Source: Pithys albifrons albifrons
Lineage: Eukaryota; Chordata; Aves; Passeriformes; Thamnophilidae
Direction: 5' to 3'
DNA: 64,000 nucleotides
NCBI RefSeq assembly: GCF_047495875.1
Contig: NC_092461.1
Span: forward strand, 44,099,601 to 44,163,600
Part shown: piece after piece, positions 1 through 12,335 of the stretch
How positions within the stretch are numbered: the stretch's first letter is position 1
Layout of the letters: each line of letters begins with the position of its first letter
The notes under the pieces: generated by a model
The model's database searches: none
What the model was told of the DNA's origin: nothing
What the model saw: the letters and a program-made list of their open reading frames with translations, nothing else
Program-made: the position numbers and the translations under genes

Positions 1-2120
1 GCTTATATTTTGCTGGGACAGTCTAGCAACATTTTTGCAAAGGTACTTATGGGAACATGTTAGGAACTTAAACCAGGTTTCACACTGACAACAGTAAAAG
101 TAGTCATGGAAGAGCCTACCATATTAAGGACTTTATGAATATTAGTGTCACTTGTGATTTAGAGGTTCCCTGTCTTGGTGACAGGACCAAGAACACAGTT
201 TTATTCTTCTTGTTAATCATCTTTCTTTGTATATTTTCTGGAGCTTTATCATTGCACGCAATATGGCAAAGCTCTGGGGAACTTGGCCTCTACTGAAAGT
301 TTTAGCAGTTCCTTGCTTCCCTGAAGATGAGAAGTAACAAATGATTCATTTGTTGATTCACTCTAATAGCATTTTGAAGGTGTCTTTTGATAGCATAATT
401 AAAAAAAAAGCATTGTACTTTACAGATCCCTTTTGTTTCATTCTTATGCAAACCAGATAATTGTTTTTATGTTAATCACTAACTTTCTAGTGGAGAATAA
501 AGGCAGAGAAAGAGAAGGTAAAAGGAAGAAAGGCAAGAAATAATTCTGCCAGATGCTGACATTGAATTTGTTATATGCACATATTGCTATGATATATGAA
601 TATTCAGTAGTTCATTTAATATATTGAGAAATATATTCAATGTTGTGGTAGAAAAGCTGAATCAGCCTAGGGGCACAATTTTCTTAGAAGTAAAAGTATC
701 ACCTACTTAGAAGTAAGAAACTAGCTCACTTGAGAAAAGAGCTTCTAACATTGGAAGATCCAGACTAAATAGAACTAAACTCTTTGGCCTTTAGAGTAAT
801 GGAATTTCTGACTGATTGCCCAAATATAAAGTAACTTTATATATTCACAAGAAGAAGCAACTATTAAACACATATGCATTTCTGTCTACAGTCAAAGTGA
901 ACACAGGGTCTTAACAGCTTCTTGCACATGTTAAAAATGTTCCTACCCACATAATGGAAAGGCCACAAAGCACAGCGTAGATAAATTCTCATGATTTCTT
1001 AAATGTAGCTGTTATTGTCATATAAACCTTATAACTATCTTATTCCTGTATAGTCATATACCTCATTCATCTCTTACTCATTCATTTAATGTTTCACATA
1101 TATTTACCATTTGTTTTCTTCAGGACAAAGGGGTTTGGGCTCTTTTGTTTTTTCTTTTTTTTAGGGAATTTTGGTTCCACTGCAATACTTTGTCACAGTA
1201 CACTTGTTTTCTGCATGTTGATCGACAGACTGGAATATATCAGCATCTAACTCTAAGTTTCCTGACAACTACAGGGTAGAAAAAACTTTGTGAGAAAAAT
1301 GAACCCAAGAAAGAATGTGGAGGAGTACTGATACACAGTAAAAAGGCCATAAGATCACAGCTGGTAGGAAGAGGGAAGTGCTACATTAGCATTAAGTGAT
1401 TAACTTGCAGATTAAAATGACTCATATGACATTAGGAAAGAAAACATTGTTCTGTCATTTATATTGAAGCAAAATGTACTTGATGCCTTATAGATGGGTC
1501 TTAAAAAGGAGGCTTAGTGACCTATGCCAGATATTATGCTCTTATGTATCATTAGGATACGAAATCAGCATAAGTTTCTCACTAATTGTTTTTGATTAAG
1601 AAACTGTGGAAAAGAAGAAAGTGGTGTCTTTCTCAAAAGTTAGCTAAATTAAACTAGTAGAGTTGTAATAAGAGCAGTTATAATATTGAGAGATTTTGTA
1701 AAATCACTTGATATTTAAGAAAGGTTAATTTTGAGAACATTAACTCATTGAGAACCTGTGGTATCTCATTGAGATAATGAGGATGACAATAGGGTAAAGC
1801 CAAAGAGATTACTATTATTTTTTAAGTAATGGCCTACATTGTCCTTATATTCATTTTGTATCCCTGCTCTGAAAATGAAACAAATCAAATTTCTTGAAGT
1901 AAAGCAGAATCCATTTCTTTTGTTGATAAAACATACCAAACATAGTTTTATTTTTATTTGTTAGGGTGAGTTTCATACCACCTTCTGGTCTCAGGTTGGC
2001 AATCAATATGAAAGTGTTCTGTGAATAAAATAGGAATGCTTTGGAGAGAGTAACTCAGGTTACTGTTACTTCTTTTTCTACTTCTATCATTTGCATTTAA
2101 CTTAGCCATTTCTCATTCAT
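1..2120. other. AT-rich unique DNA, nothing recognised
   Basis: No open frame with coding character, no RNA gene and no repeat that I recognise. The sequence is AT-rich with few CpGs and short homopolymer runs, as expected for avian intergenic or intronic DNA. Confidence 0.6.
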
Positions 2121-2460
2121 TGTGGTGGGTTGACATCAGTTGGCTGTTAGATGCCCACTCAGCTTCCCTCTGACTCCTCTTGCTAACATGATAGGAGGAG
2201 AAAATAAGATGAAAAAGCTTGTGGGTCTAGATAAAGACAGGGAGATCACTTAGCAATCACTGTTGTTGCCAAAAGAGACTTATTTTAGGAAAAAATAATG
2301 TAATTTATTGCAAAGTAAGATAGTATGATGAGAAAGGAGGACAAAAACTAAACAACCTTTCCCTCATTCCCCTCCTTCCCAGGCTCAACTTCGCTGCTTC
2401 GTTCTGACTTCCATGCTGAATGGCACTGGAAAGATCTGATAAATGAGAATTACAGTTAGA
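2121..2460 (-). mobile_element. Partial avian ERV LTR (R/U5 end), minus strand
   Basis: The left edge begins TGTGGTGGGTTGACATCAG, which resembles the reverse complement of the 3' end of a common bird ERVL-like LTR. It continues through the conserved block GTGGGTCTAGATAAAGACAG and a gagatcactta block. The same two blocks occur in the LTR at 32805-33723. A polyadenylation signal (TTTATT on plus, so AATAAA on minus) lies at 2304-2309. The match fades near 2415-2460, so only about the last 300 bases of the LTR survive and its U3 part is missing. No internal retroviral sequence is recognisable on either side. The family assignment is from memory; the boundary near 2460 is uncertain. Confidence 0.7.
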
Positions 2461-3668
2461 AGAAGTTGGAAGGCTCTGGTACCCTGTCTATGATTTTCTT
2501 GTAGGATGATTTGTTATATGATTTTTGTTGTTAGATAGTGTAGTTACATTCTGTATTCCATCATGATGTTAGTGAAGTAGGCTTTTTGAGCTGAAAAGCA
2601 GGTTCAGTAAACATATTCTTATGCATTCATGTATCTGCCAGTTACCTTCAGAGAAGATTTTGCAGGCTCCCGTCAGGCTTGCATGGATGTGCTGCGACAT
2701 TGTATAATGAGTATAAAAAGATTCACATAGTAGCAAGCTACAAAATCTTTTGGAATTTTTTTCTCTTTTTTTTTTTCCTGTGTTCCAATGTATAACTACT
2801 AAATATTTTTTTATTGTTAGCATTGCGAGGATGTTGAATTACTGATATTTTCATTGTTCTTGAAACACACTTGTGCACACATATAAGTTCACTGTGTTTC
2901 ATGCTGTGATCCTCCCCAGTTAAACAGCTTGAGAGGTACCACCAGAAGCACTTGAGAATTCTTTTTATCTGCTGAGGAAACAAATTTGCATGATACATAA
3001 AGTTTGTATGATTCATAAATTCTGTGGTGCACATCAAATGATGACTCTAAACTAAAACTAACAAAGCTTTGTCAGAAACATCTATAATCAAAGGAGGAGA
3101 AATATAAGTTATCATACTTCAACCTACTGATACGTAATTCTGCCAAAAGATAAGTAATGTTTTGTAAGCAGCTGCAGAAATATTAAACATATGTGATAGT
3201 CATTAAAAGGATAACTGAGCAACCTGAATCTTCTGAATACCATTCCACACTAGTGCTGAGATGTATTTGAAAAAGCCTAGGATCAGTGACTAATAATATG
3301 AGAAAGAATTTATTTTAATTCCCTGCTTATTACAGGCCCTGTAATTTTAACAACTGATTCTAAAAACAATTGTATGATTCTGGTAGGCAAAATACTCAGT
3401 CATTAAATCTGGATTCCGTAAATGAATGTTATAAAAAATCCAGGATATCCCTAGCAAAAATCTTTCATTAGTTAACAGGACTGATGTGGAAAATCTAAAT
3501 CTCATTGTTCCACTTCTTACAGTCTATGTCATTTTGGTTTGGTTTGGGTTGGGTTGGGTTTTTGGTTGTTGCTTTATTTTTTCACCCTAACTTTTCCTTC
3601 CAGCTACTTTTTACATCTTTTTTGTTTCATCAGAACATTAAAAACCAAGTTTTCTTTGTCATCCATGG
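2461..3668. other. AT-rich unique DNA with a G/T-rich tract
   Basis: Two overlapping minus-strand open frames (2569-2823 and 2738-3037) have no coding signature, and poly-T dominates part of them. The only structured item is the G/T-rich tract near 3534-3572. Nothing else recognised. Confidence 0.5.
3534..3572 (+). repeat. G/T-rich low-complexity tract
   Basis: Runs of GGTTT and GGGTT, including three consecutive GGGTT units at about 3546-3560. It superficially resembles telomeric repeats but is too short and irregular to be interstitial telomere. Confidence 0.6.
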
Positions 3669-4102
3669 TGTATTAACTCCAGCTGGCAGCTAAGCCCCCA
3701 CCCAGTGTCCTGCTCACTCTACAGTCGTTGAGGTTAAACTGAGATAGGGATACTTTAATAACTAAAGGGAAAGAAAAAAATTAAAAAACCCACACAAATA
3801 ATGGAAAGACAATCACTTACCACCTTTCAGCAGCAAACCAATGTCCAGTCAGTCCCCTCAGCCACTTTGGAAAAAAGACCATCAGTCTAAACTTGACACA
3901 GTTTTGTTGTTCATCACTGTGTTACATGCCATGGAATATCCCTCGGGGTAGTTTGGGTCATGTCCCCTCACAGTATCTTGCACACCCCAAGCCTATTGAC
4001 TGCGGGGACAGAGAGAGAAATAGGTCAAAAGTCTAAACCACACAGCCCCATATCTGCTACTATGAAGAATATTAACTCAATCTGAGCCAGATATAATGCA
4101 CA
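3669..4102 (-). mobile_element. Internally deleted avian ERV LTR, minus strand
   Basis: The left end TGTATTAACTCCAGCTGGCA and the right part AAGAATATTAACTCAATCTG correspond to the two ends of the LTR seen in the opposite orientation at 28937-29942 (ends CTGGCTGGGCTTAAACCACA and GGGATTAAAGAGTTAATTTT). Between them, short blocks such as CATGGAATATCCCTC and AGTTTGGGTCA match internal LTR positions as I remember the avian ERVL-type consensus. The copy is about 430 bases, shorter than a full LTR, so internal deletion is inferred. I could not see a clear target-site duplication. Confidence 0.72.
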
Positions 4103-4602
4103 CGTCCTAAAATATGCTTTTGCTAAACTGATTGAACTGACCATGTAGGAGTTATTCATAGGTGGCAAGCTGGGCTGCTGAAGAAGATAAGGAGTATTGT
4201 AGTCCATTCTACTGTTCCCATCCCATTGCATTTTTATTGAATAATCCCACTGGACCAACACTACAAAGCAATATTTGACAATCTCTGTAATCTCACTGGG
4301 AAGAATAATACAGTGAATTGCCCCTTCAAGTTTTCCTGCAGGATGCTACACTAATTTTACTAAGTATGAAGATGACCCTGTATGACTCATTGATTTGGTT
4401 TGTTGCTAGAGAAAGAACAAAAACCCCACCCCCATACTTCTGCTTTTTCTGTGCTGCTCTGACTTCACACTCAAGTTGCTCTGTAATTTGCTTAAATGTA
4501 ACTTATGAATATTAAATTTAATATATTATGCTTTTATTTGTACATGTTCTACCTGAAAGATGACTCTTTAAATGAGCATGTCTTACATGTGCATTTGTGT
4601 GT
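4103..4602. other. AT-rich unique DNA
   Basis: No gene or repeat recognised. The short plus-strand open frame at 4318-4515 has no recognisable domain. Confidence 0.5.
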
Positions 4603-4785
4603 TAATTTATATGTGTGTGTGTGTGTGTGTCTCGGCTTCGCGAACGAAGATTTGGGAAGGGCTGTCCCCACGTGGGTGTGCCTTCCAGCCTGCGCAGTGG
4701 ATTTTAGGTGAGGCTCAGCGTGCGCAGAACTGGCCCCACCGTTTCAGTCCTGAGGTTCATCTGCCACGGCTGATAATTTATATGT
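4603..4785 (-). other. TSD-flanked GC-rich insert with several hairpins, possible retroposed RNA
   Basis: A perfect 12-bp direct repeat, TAATTTATATGT, lies at 4603-4614 and 4774-4785. It encloses about 159 bases made of a (GT)n run and a GC-rich, CpG-rich block (about 4631-4773), while the surrounding DNA is AT-rich and nearly CpG-free. The block holds several inverted repeats: CTTCG/CGAAG with loop CGAA at 4636-4649; GGAAGG 4655-4660 with CCTTCC 4681-4686, around the palindrome CCCACGTGGG at 4667-4676; CTGCGCA 4690-4696 with TGCGCAG 4721-4727; and CCGT 4739-4742 with ACGG 4766-4769. Read on the minus strand it ends in a (CA)n tail, which fits retroposition of a structured RNA with a target-site duplication. 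I do not recognise the parent RNA. A DNA-repair insertion is the main alternative. Confidence 0.5.
4611..4630 (+). repeat. (TG)n microsatellite
   Basis: About ten TG units at the left edge of the GC-rich insert. The pre-insertion site inferred from the right-hand duplicate has no TG run, so it arrived with the insert or expanded afterwards. Confidence 0.9.
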
Positions 4786-6984
4786 ACATGAATATATATA
4801 CATAAATATACATATATAGTATCAATACAGGACCCATGTTCACAGTTATGATTAGGCTTTCTACATCATTTAATTGAAAAATATTTGCAAATTAATAAGA
4901 GAAAAATCAAAACAAGAAAATAAAAGACATTTTAAAATCAATTTACTAATCAGATCACAAAAGTTAAAATATTTTATCAGTACTTGGGAAGAGAAAAATA
5001 CCCATTCAAATACTTGTCCATTAGAATTCAATGTTTGCACTGTATTACTAAGTCTTTAATATTTGTTCTGACTATTCTCAAATTTATTTCACTTATTTTC
5101 TGCCTAAGTTGTTCCAGGGTTGATAGACGGTCCTCTGATGAACAATTTGAGAGTCTGCCAAAAAAAGACTTGACTTAGCCAAGGTTATTTTTCATAAAAT
5201 TATTTACAATATCATGGCTTTATTAATTTTAAGAAATTCAATCTCCATGTTGAGGTTTTATTTTTTTGAGAATGGTGTTTCAGAGAGAAGGAATAGACAA
5301 GAGAGAAAAGAGAAAATGGAGACTTATCAGTCTAACATTTACCACAGAAACTGGAGAGTCTTTTCAAAAATTAACATTAATAATATCTGCATATCATTTT
5401 AGAAAATGGTTTATGCAAGTAAATTAAAAGTAATTATGCCTTTAATTTTGTGAAAAAATACAAGCTCCAGTAAACATAAAATGTAACTGAGGCTCTCCAG
5501 TATTAAGTTGATATTTTTAAAAATACTAAGAAAGAATAAAATTGGACAAGTGACAATTTATGCTTTATGGGTGTCTTAAAAGCAAAGAAAAACTAAAAAT
5601 TGTGAACTTAACTTACTTCACATTGATGAGGAAGGCTTCTGGTAAATTGAAGTGGCTGATATCAACAGTAAAATCAGAATCCTTTCAGCAGTTTTGAAAT
5701 TTTTTGGTCTTCTATTTGGAGAAGGTTTCATCTAGACAGATATTACTGAATTTTTGTTTGCATGAACAACTTAAAATAGTGCTTCTCCTGAGCACAAACA
5801 AGACTGTAGAAATAGTTCTGTACTGAAGGTAGGCGACATTTTTTGTTCAGCCATTAAAAAAAAAAGACATTCATGAGGTTGACTAGCATAGTAGCACATC
5901 AGCACCTTTGGGAGTTCACAAAGTTGTTATGCTTGAGGGATCACCCAGAGGTGCAGAAGTGAGATCAGCTGTAATCTCTGCCATAGGCTTCTTTACAATC
6001 TTGAGTGAGTCACTCAAGGCACCTGTGCATTAAGCAGTACCAAGTGATATTTCATATTTCATTTCTTTGAAAAGCAAAATTGACATAGCTGTTAGGGTCA
6101 CGTTAGTAATTAGCTAAGAATTATGAGGTGTGTCTGAAATCTCTGCATAGGGAATAGGAATAATCTTATAAAAGATTAGCTGAAAAAAACAGGAGAGATG
6201 ACTCTGGAGTTTCCCACACCAGGGTGTAAATAGTACTTGCTTAAAGTAGTTGTCTACATTTTAGATGGATTAGATTGGATGAGATTAATCTCATCCTGTT
6301 GTACTCAATTTCAGACTGGGAATTAGTAGTATAAAGATTTTTTAAAAATCTGATATTAGTTAAACAGGATGACACAAATATCCTTCACACTTCGTGTTCA
6401 GAAAACCCATTTCTGTATGGGCAATTTCTAATAGTCTCTTTACTTCCTACTCATTCTGTCTTACAAGAACTTTCAGGCACTTTTTCCTGTAATCCTTTTT
6501 CCATATTTTTTCTTTATAAAAGAGGACCCTTCCTCTAGATCATGCTACATTTACTCCAATTTTGAGTGTACTACTGACTGATTTTTTTCTCTTTATTCTC
6601 ATTGCAGTAAATTCTGGAGGATCCCTTGGACCACGATTTTTTTTCCCCACATCCCCTCATCTTTTTTCTTGTATATGATTCTAGCTTTTCTACAGAGAAA
6701 ATTCTTATCCCTGAGCTTTAAGAGCTAGGATGGAATTCAGCTATTTACTTATGCTGTAAGAGTAGTTTAAGTTCATAGATTGTCTAAATAGTCAATAGAG
6801 ATAAATAAAAATCTTCAGAAGGGAATTTTTCCAATATTAATTTTCTCAATCTATAGTAAATGGATATAGTCTACTCAGATGCATGTATCTGTTGTTAACA
6901 GGCATCTAGAGCCTTAACTTTAAATGGGTACCTTGTTTTCAGACAGCTTTTTTCATGACTGTCAGGTCAACAGATGGGCACCTT
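4786..6984. other. AT-rich unique DNA
   Basis: No gene, RNA or dateable repeat recognised. Open frames at 4874-5059, 4984-5178 and 5214-5402 are short and lack domains. Confidence 0.5.
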
Positions 6985-7680
6985 AGTGCCCCTTAACAGA
7001 GAGTCACCTAACACCAGCATTCATAATTTCCACTGTGTGCTGCTGTTCTCCTTGAAGCCCCTGATCATGCATGCCTCTATCTGTTAAAGCTTCATACCTG
7101 ATTTTGGTTCTGGTGCTGGGGGATGGAGACTGCAGTGTAGTCCATGTGATTCAGCAAGGTGCCTCGTTCTTTGGGGCATCCCCTACAGATGTGTAGTTCT
7201 GAAACTACCCATGTATTTCTATCTCAGCTCCCCTAATACTGCTCACCCTTTTAACTGTTCCCTACAACTAAGCCCCCTGACATAACAGGTCATCAACCTG
7301 TGCATACCTTATGCAAGTACTTACCTTTTCTCCCAGAAATGGGCCTGTACACTCTCTGCAATTTACTGGCTGTACTGAGATGCTTCCTTACCAGTTACAT
7401 CTGGGTGGAAGCATCACACATCTCAGGACTTTCTCTGTTGAAACACTGGTAGCTCTGAGATGAGTTTCAATCTGATGCTGTTGTTCCTGGCAATCACCAG
7501 GTTGTCTCAGCCTCCCACAAGACATACTGGTTCCTGGCAGGGGTCTCAGCTCTTGTTCAGGTTTCCCTGGCCCTGAGAATCCCCCTGTCCATCTCGATCT
7601 AGTGTTCAGCCACAGAATTTACCACTGTCACTACTGTCTGTTTCACTGACTGAGTGCTACTTTTGTGCTTTAAAGTGCTG
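6985..7680. other. Unclassified GC-richer patch
   Basis: About 700 bases with visibly higher GC than the flanks and no long open frame on either strand. The sharp compositional change suggests an old inserted element, perhaps an unrecognised LTR or retroviral internal piece, or an old exon or conserved region. I could not match it to a family or find direct repeats at its edges. Confidence 0.3.
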
Positions 7681-8565
7681 TTTCATGTGTGCATTTGTAT
7701 ATACCTACATTGAAATGATATGCCAATAGTATTTGAATACATATTTACATATCCAAGTACATTTATAGATATGGATATCTGTATAAATATTTGAATTAAA
7801 TCAAACTAGTCTAAATTTCAGTTTTTTATAACCTGATATTTCAAATTCTTTGAGCATAGGGGAAATTAATAATAATTCCTGATAGGAGCATCAGCTTGGT
7901 AATTCAGAACATCCATACCAATTATTACTATATTATTATATTATTTTATTATTGTCAATTACTGCAATTTTATTACTGAGCAGAGCTGATGTTGCTCAGA
8001 GGAATTTAAAAGAATGTAGTTTAACATAGAAACATTTATCATTAGCACCTTATTAGGAAATTTTATGTCAGAATTAAAACACACAGCTTTATACATAAAA
8101 GCCTCAAGAAAATAAATATTTTAGCTTTTTCATATGTATGACATTTTTTTCAGAAACGATAGGGTAAATTGTTGCTGGAGGATTTGTTAATTACTCCAAA
8201 GGGTTTCTAGTGCTTATGGCTCCTAGCTACTAGTTATTGACGAAATTTAAAGTTTTTTGAGGGTTGGTTTGTGGCGTTTCTTGGCACCTACACTCCCCAT
8301 TTTAGCAGTAAAATCAGGTGCTTTTTGTCAGTTACTGAGCTCAGAGTGGATATTTTCCTCTGTATTCAGTGTTTCCACTTGTGGGTTTTTCTTCAGGCTT
8401 CCACTTTCTAGTGGTTTTAGTCACTGTAACTAAAGCTGTTAAGAGAGATGGATGTGTCGACATTCTTTTGCACCAATCAAAGGTTAATTCAGGCTGGAGC
8501 ATAATGAAAAGGTGTTCACTAGGATGATCAGTTAAATAGTCAACTTGTTTTTTTGTTTTTTGGTT

Positions 8566-8587
8566 TTGTTTGTTTGTTTGTTTGTTT
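8566..8587 (+). repeat. (GTTT)n microsatellite
   Basis: About five GTTT units within a longer T/G-rich tract beginning near 8545. Confidence 0.85.
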
Positions 8588-9623
8588 AAGAACATTAAAA
8601 GAAATTGATTAGCTTTAAAGAAGATCATGAGTGGGTACAATTGAATTACTTTGGAGTTGTCCAGAAATAAAACAGAAGCAAAAAATCTCAAGAGATAAAT
8701 TTATATAAAACAATATGGTTGAGATTCAAGATTGAATCCAGAAGATATTTCACCACCAAACAGCCTTCTATGAGGAGCAGAAGGAATGAAAATACTATAG
8801 GATCAGGTTTGATCTGCAAGAGTTGATGTTACCAGAGAAATGAGCTTGGCATGGTCTACCATCTCTTGAATTAATTTTCTTCAGTTATACTATTGATATA
8901 TTTTCATTTTCAGTGAATTTGTTTCTTATTTATGTCAGCAAAAGGTAAATTCACATGCAATATTCTTGTGCAAGTGTAAGGAAAGATGCTGACACAAGCT
9001 CTCTTTCATCTTTCAGCTTGTCTACTCCACTGTCAGGATTCCTTCCATGACAGTTTTAGAAATTATACAGTTTTATACCTTAACCCGATCAATTGTGTAG
9101 AATATCTTGACTGGCAAAAACCTGATGTTTAAACAATTGACACTACCATAATTGCTGGAGAGTGAATAGGTGTAAACATTGCCATCTTGCTCACTTAAGA
9201 ATTAACAAAAATTCTAGAAATTATGAAAAAATGCTCACAAACCAAATATTTTCATAATTTTATAAATATAATTATTTTATTGTGTTAAAGAGAACTGTAT
9301 GGCTCAACTTTTTTCCTCTAGCTATGATGACTGCTGTGTTGGATTTGGTCTGCACTGGAAGAATTGTCGAAAGCTAAGAACAATAATAATTGCTCAAGTT
9401 AGTATGTTGGTAGGTGTTTCTTTATCTTTTGCCAATGATGTCCCTAGCTAAGGAAGGTTTTGAAATGCTAAGATATGAATGTGAAATGAAAAGAGCACAA
9501 TATTTTGGAACAGAAAACCCAAAAAGCTCATTTTCCCACATTTAATTGAAATTGAGTACAAATAGATAAGAAAATTACAGCAGTAAAAAACTGAACCAAA
9601 CCAAACCCAAACCAAAATTCCAA

Positions 9624-9659
9624 CCCCCCGTAGCCCCCCCCAAAAAAACCCAAAATCCC
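9624..9659 (-). other. G-quadruplex motif on minus strand
   Basis: On the plus strand four C runs of 6, 8, 3 and 3 are separated by spacers of 4, 7 and 5 bases. The minus strand therefore satisfies the usual pattern of four G3+ runs with loops of up to 7. It sits in a C/A-rich low-complexity tract, so it may be incidental. Confidence 0.5.
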
Positions 9660-10485
9660 AAGCAAACAAAAAAAAACTCTGAAAACCAACAGATAAACAA
9701 AGGGGAAAAGAAGGAGAGGATGAAGACTCCATAACCTTAGATCTTTAAAATCTTACTTACAATCTAAGTTTTACAGAGCTTCAGGTCAAGGAAAATTTTC
9801 ACAGCACCTTTTATTTTTCCTTAATAGCAATCACATTTTTATTTAGCCAAAGGTGTAGATGTACGTGGCCTGTAACCTGCACTGATCTGCAATGTGTGAT
9901 CCTGACATAGTCTCCAGTGACTATCCTGAGTGAATGTATATGTATAGATAACATGGGAGCTCCTAGCTAATGCAGCTGCTGTTGAGTTTGGATTATAAAA
10001 CAATTACAAAAAAAGGAAAGAAAGGAAAATCTTTCAGTTGCTGTGTTACGCTAATGTAGAATGTCAGGGAGGCATGAATTGTATCATAACTTGATACAGT
10101 AAACTTAAAGTCGAGGGATATGATATGAAGTAGACTCTTTTGTCCTGGTCCATCATATCATTTAACCAGCTTTATCTGAATTCCTACTGGGAGCATAAAT
10201 GCCTGCCTTTTCAACTATACAAATTACATAAGATAAATTTATTATAGCCACATTTATCCACAGACATACAGATTGACTAAATATGCCATTTATTTGATTT
10301 AGCCAAACATAGAATTAGTTCTCAGTCAATAAAAAAATATTAAATTAATAATTATTTTCTAATTTTTATTTCCTTAAGGTACAAATCTTGACAAGCTTTC
10401 ATAAAAGTTCACTAAAAACCCCAGTACCTTCTCTTTGAAGTTGTCTTATTCTCATGTCCACTGTCAATATCCTGCCTTCTAGCAA

Positions 10486-10545
10486 AATCATAGAATCATA
10501 GAGTCATTTATGTCGGAAAAGACCTTTAAGAACATGATTCACTAC
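10486..10545 (-). mobile_element. CR1 3'-end fragment, minus strand
   Basis: The start AAAATCATAGAATCATAGAG is the reverse complement of the octamer-type CR1 3' terminus. It is followed by a degenerate GGAAAAGACCTTTAAGAACA, matching the conserved 3' untranslated block of avian CR1. Only about 60 bases are recognisable: a very 5'-truncated or decayed copy with no coding part. Confidence 0.85.
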
Positions 10546-12335
10546 TTGCAAGATTTTTCTGGGAAGACTAGTTCGTGACCTGTATTTAAGAATGGTAGTT
10601 CTCTGGCAATCAGCAGGGATTGCTCAGTGCTTCTCTTCTTTCAGATTCAAGTCTTGAAATCTCTGAGGTTTCCAAGATACAATTTGCCACATTTGGAGGG
10701 TCAAGCAGTGAGGTACTAATATTCTACAATACTGAAAAACAGGCTGGAGCACAAAACAAATTAAGTAGCTGCAATTTTCAAGGAGCTATTGATTTTCCAC
10801 TGAGCAGTTGATTTGTTACTACATTTTGTTGTATGGTTTCCTTTAGCTAGTACATGTGGGTTATATTCCCTGGTGGGTGAAACTTCAGAAAAGATTTTAT
10901 TTTATCCAAATCATTAATGCATCTTTCTATTAACAATTATCAAAATGGATGCTTGATATCCTGATATAATGCAATATTCTGGTAGGAGGATTTGAGGACT
11001 TCTTAATACATATATTTAACAACAAAGTGATAATATTTTCCTTTTAAAATTAAATTATTTTTTAAAGTATTTGTATATTTGGCAATCAAGGGGTAATAAA
11101 TAAAAACTTTTAAATACAGAAGAATGTAAGCAAATATTTGAGGTGCATTTCAGGTTTCAGTGATGTCTGTGCCTTTTCTTCAGTAGTCTTTTAGCCACTT
11201 GGAAAGATATTACAGTAACAATCAATTTTTCAATTAAGAAAATAAAAGCACAAACTGCTTTTTTTACCATCCTTGCTGAGTTATTACATGGTGGGTGTGG
11301 AAAGTAATAGAAGAACAGTGCCCCAAAGTATGTTCTGCCTTATGTCTATTACTTACATGTTATCAGGCTTCTTATTTTTTATAAATATAATGATCGAACT
11401 TAAGCCTATAAAATTATTTTTTTTTTCCTTGAGAACTACATGGAGTAAGAAAACACAAAACTCAACTGGGCTTGGCTCAAAATATCCAAGTTAAGTGGCA
11501 GTTACTGTCAATGAGGGATTCATAAGAAAACCTTAAAGAATGTCTTAAGAGGGAGAGGCTTGAAGTAAATCAGAGCTGCTGATAATCCCTATGATAAAAT
11601 TCTGGATTCAATTGATCATAGAACATGCACACAACAACAACCTCTAATTTAAAGAACAGAGACATTAGGAAAGTACTTATGTTTGACATACAACCAAAAT
11701 CACAAACTACATTAACTGTTTGATAATTTCCTATAATTATATACTTCTGATTTTTAAACAGGTTTTTGCTCTGGTCCCATCAATTTTCAAGCCAATACGA
11801 CATTTCATTATTCTTAGTTCTGAGATAATCTGGGTATACAACTCCTATCAGAAAAAAAACAAATGAAATTTTCTTTTTGATGAAGAAGCTGTCCATCAAG
11901 TAGAGCTGTTTTATGTAAAACTTTTTTTTGAGAGAATATGTCAAACTTTGACAATATGATTCACAGGAAAAAGTTACATGATATTTAGCTTATAGACTAT
12001 ATAAACAAAATCAAAATATTTTACTTCAACGTTATTAGAACAATTTATTTTCCAGTTTTGTTGATTTATACTACACTATATTTAACAAAATAAAGACATT
12101 TGAGATTTTGAAACATTAGAATATATTGTGATCTCTTTTGAAATATCTATTTTTGTCTGCTGTGTTGCTAGTGTAAGCAAAAGACAAAGCAGAAAATAAT
12201 TTCTGAGAAGAAATTAAAAATACCTTTTTCAGACCATTATTACTTTATTAATCTCTTTCCTCGATTTGATACAACTTTCAGTTCCTCAACTATGAACCTT
12301 CTTTTCAATTGAAGACCCTAAATCAGAAAGCCACC
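10546..12335. other. AT-rich unique DNA
   Basis: Nothing recognised. Open frames at 10620-10811 and 11273-11494 are short, without domains. Confidence 0.5.

Larger units (their letters stand above)
7681..10485. other. AT-rich unique DNA with low-complexity tracts
   Basis: Contains an ATT/TTA-rich stretch around 7921-7972, a (GTTT)n run at 8566-8587 and a C/A-rich tract at about 9590-9680. The minus-strand open frames at 8341-8691 and 9448-9732 run through these tracts and show no domain, so I do not call them genes. Confidence 0.5.

Noticed and set aside
3546..3560. GGGTT repeats considered as interstitial telomere
   Set aside because: Vertebrate telomere is TTAGGG; only three GGGTT units occur here, in a T/G-rich simple tract.
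5930..6060. Possible MIR-like SINE remnant
   Set aside because: A vague resemblance to the MIR 3' region only; no extended match and no tRNA-like promoter boxes could be traced.
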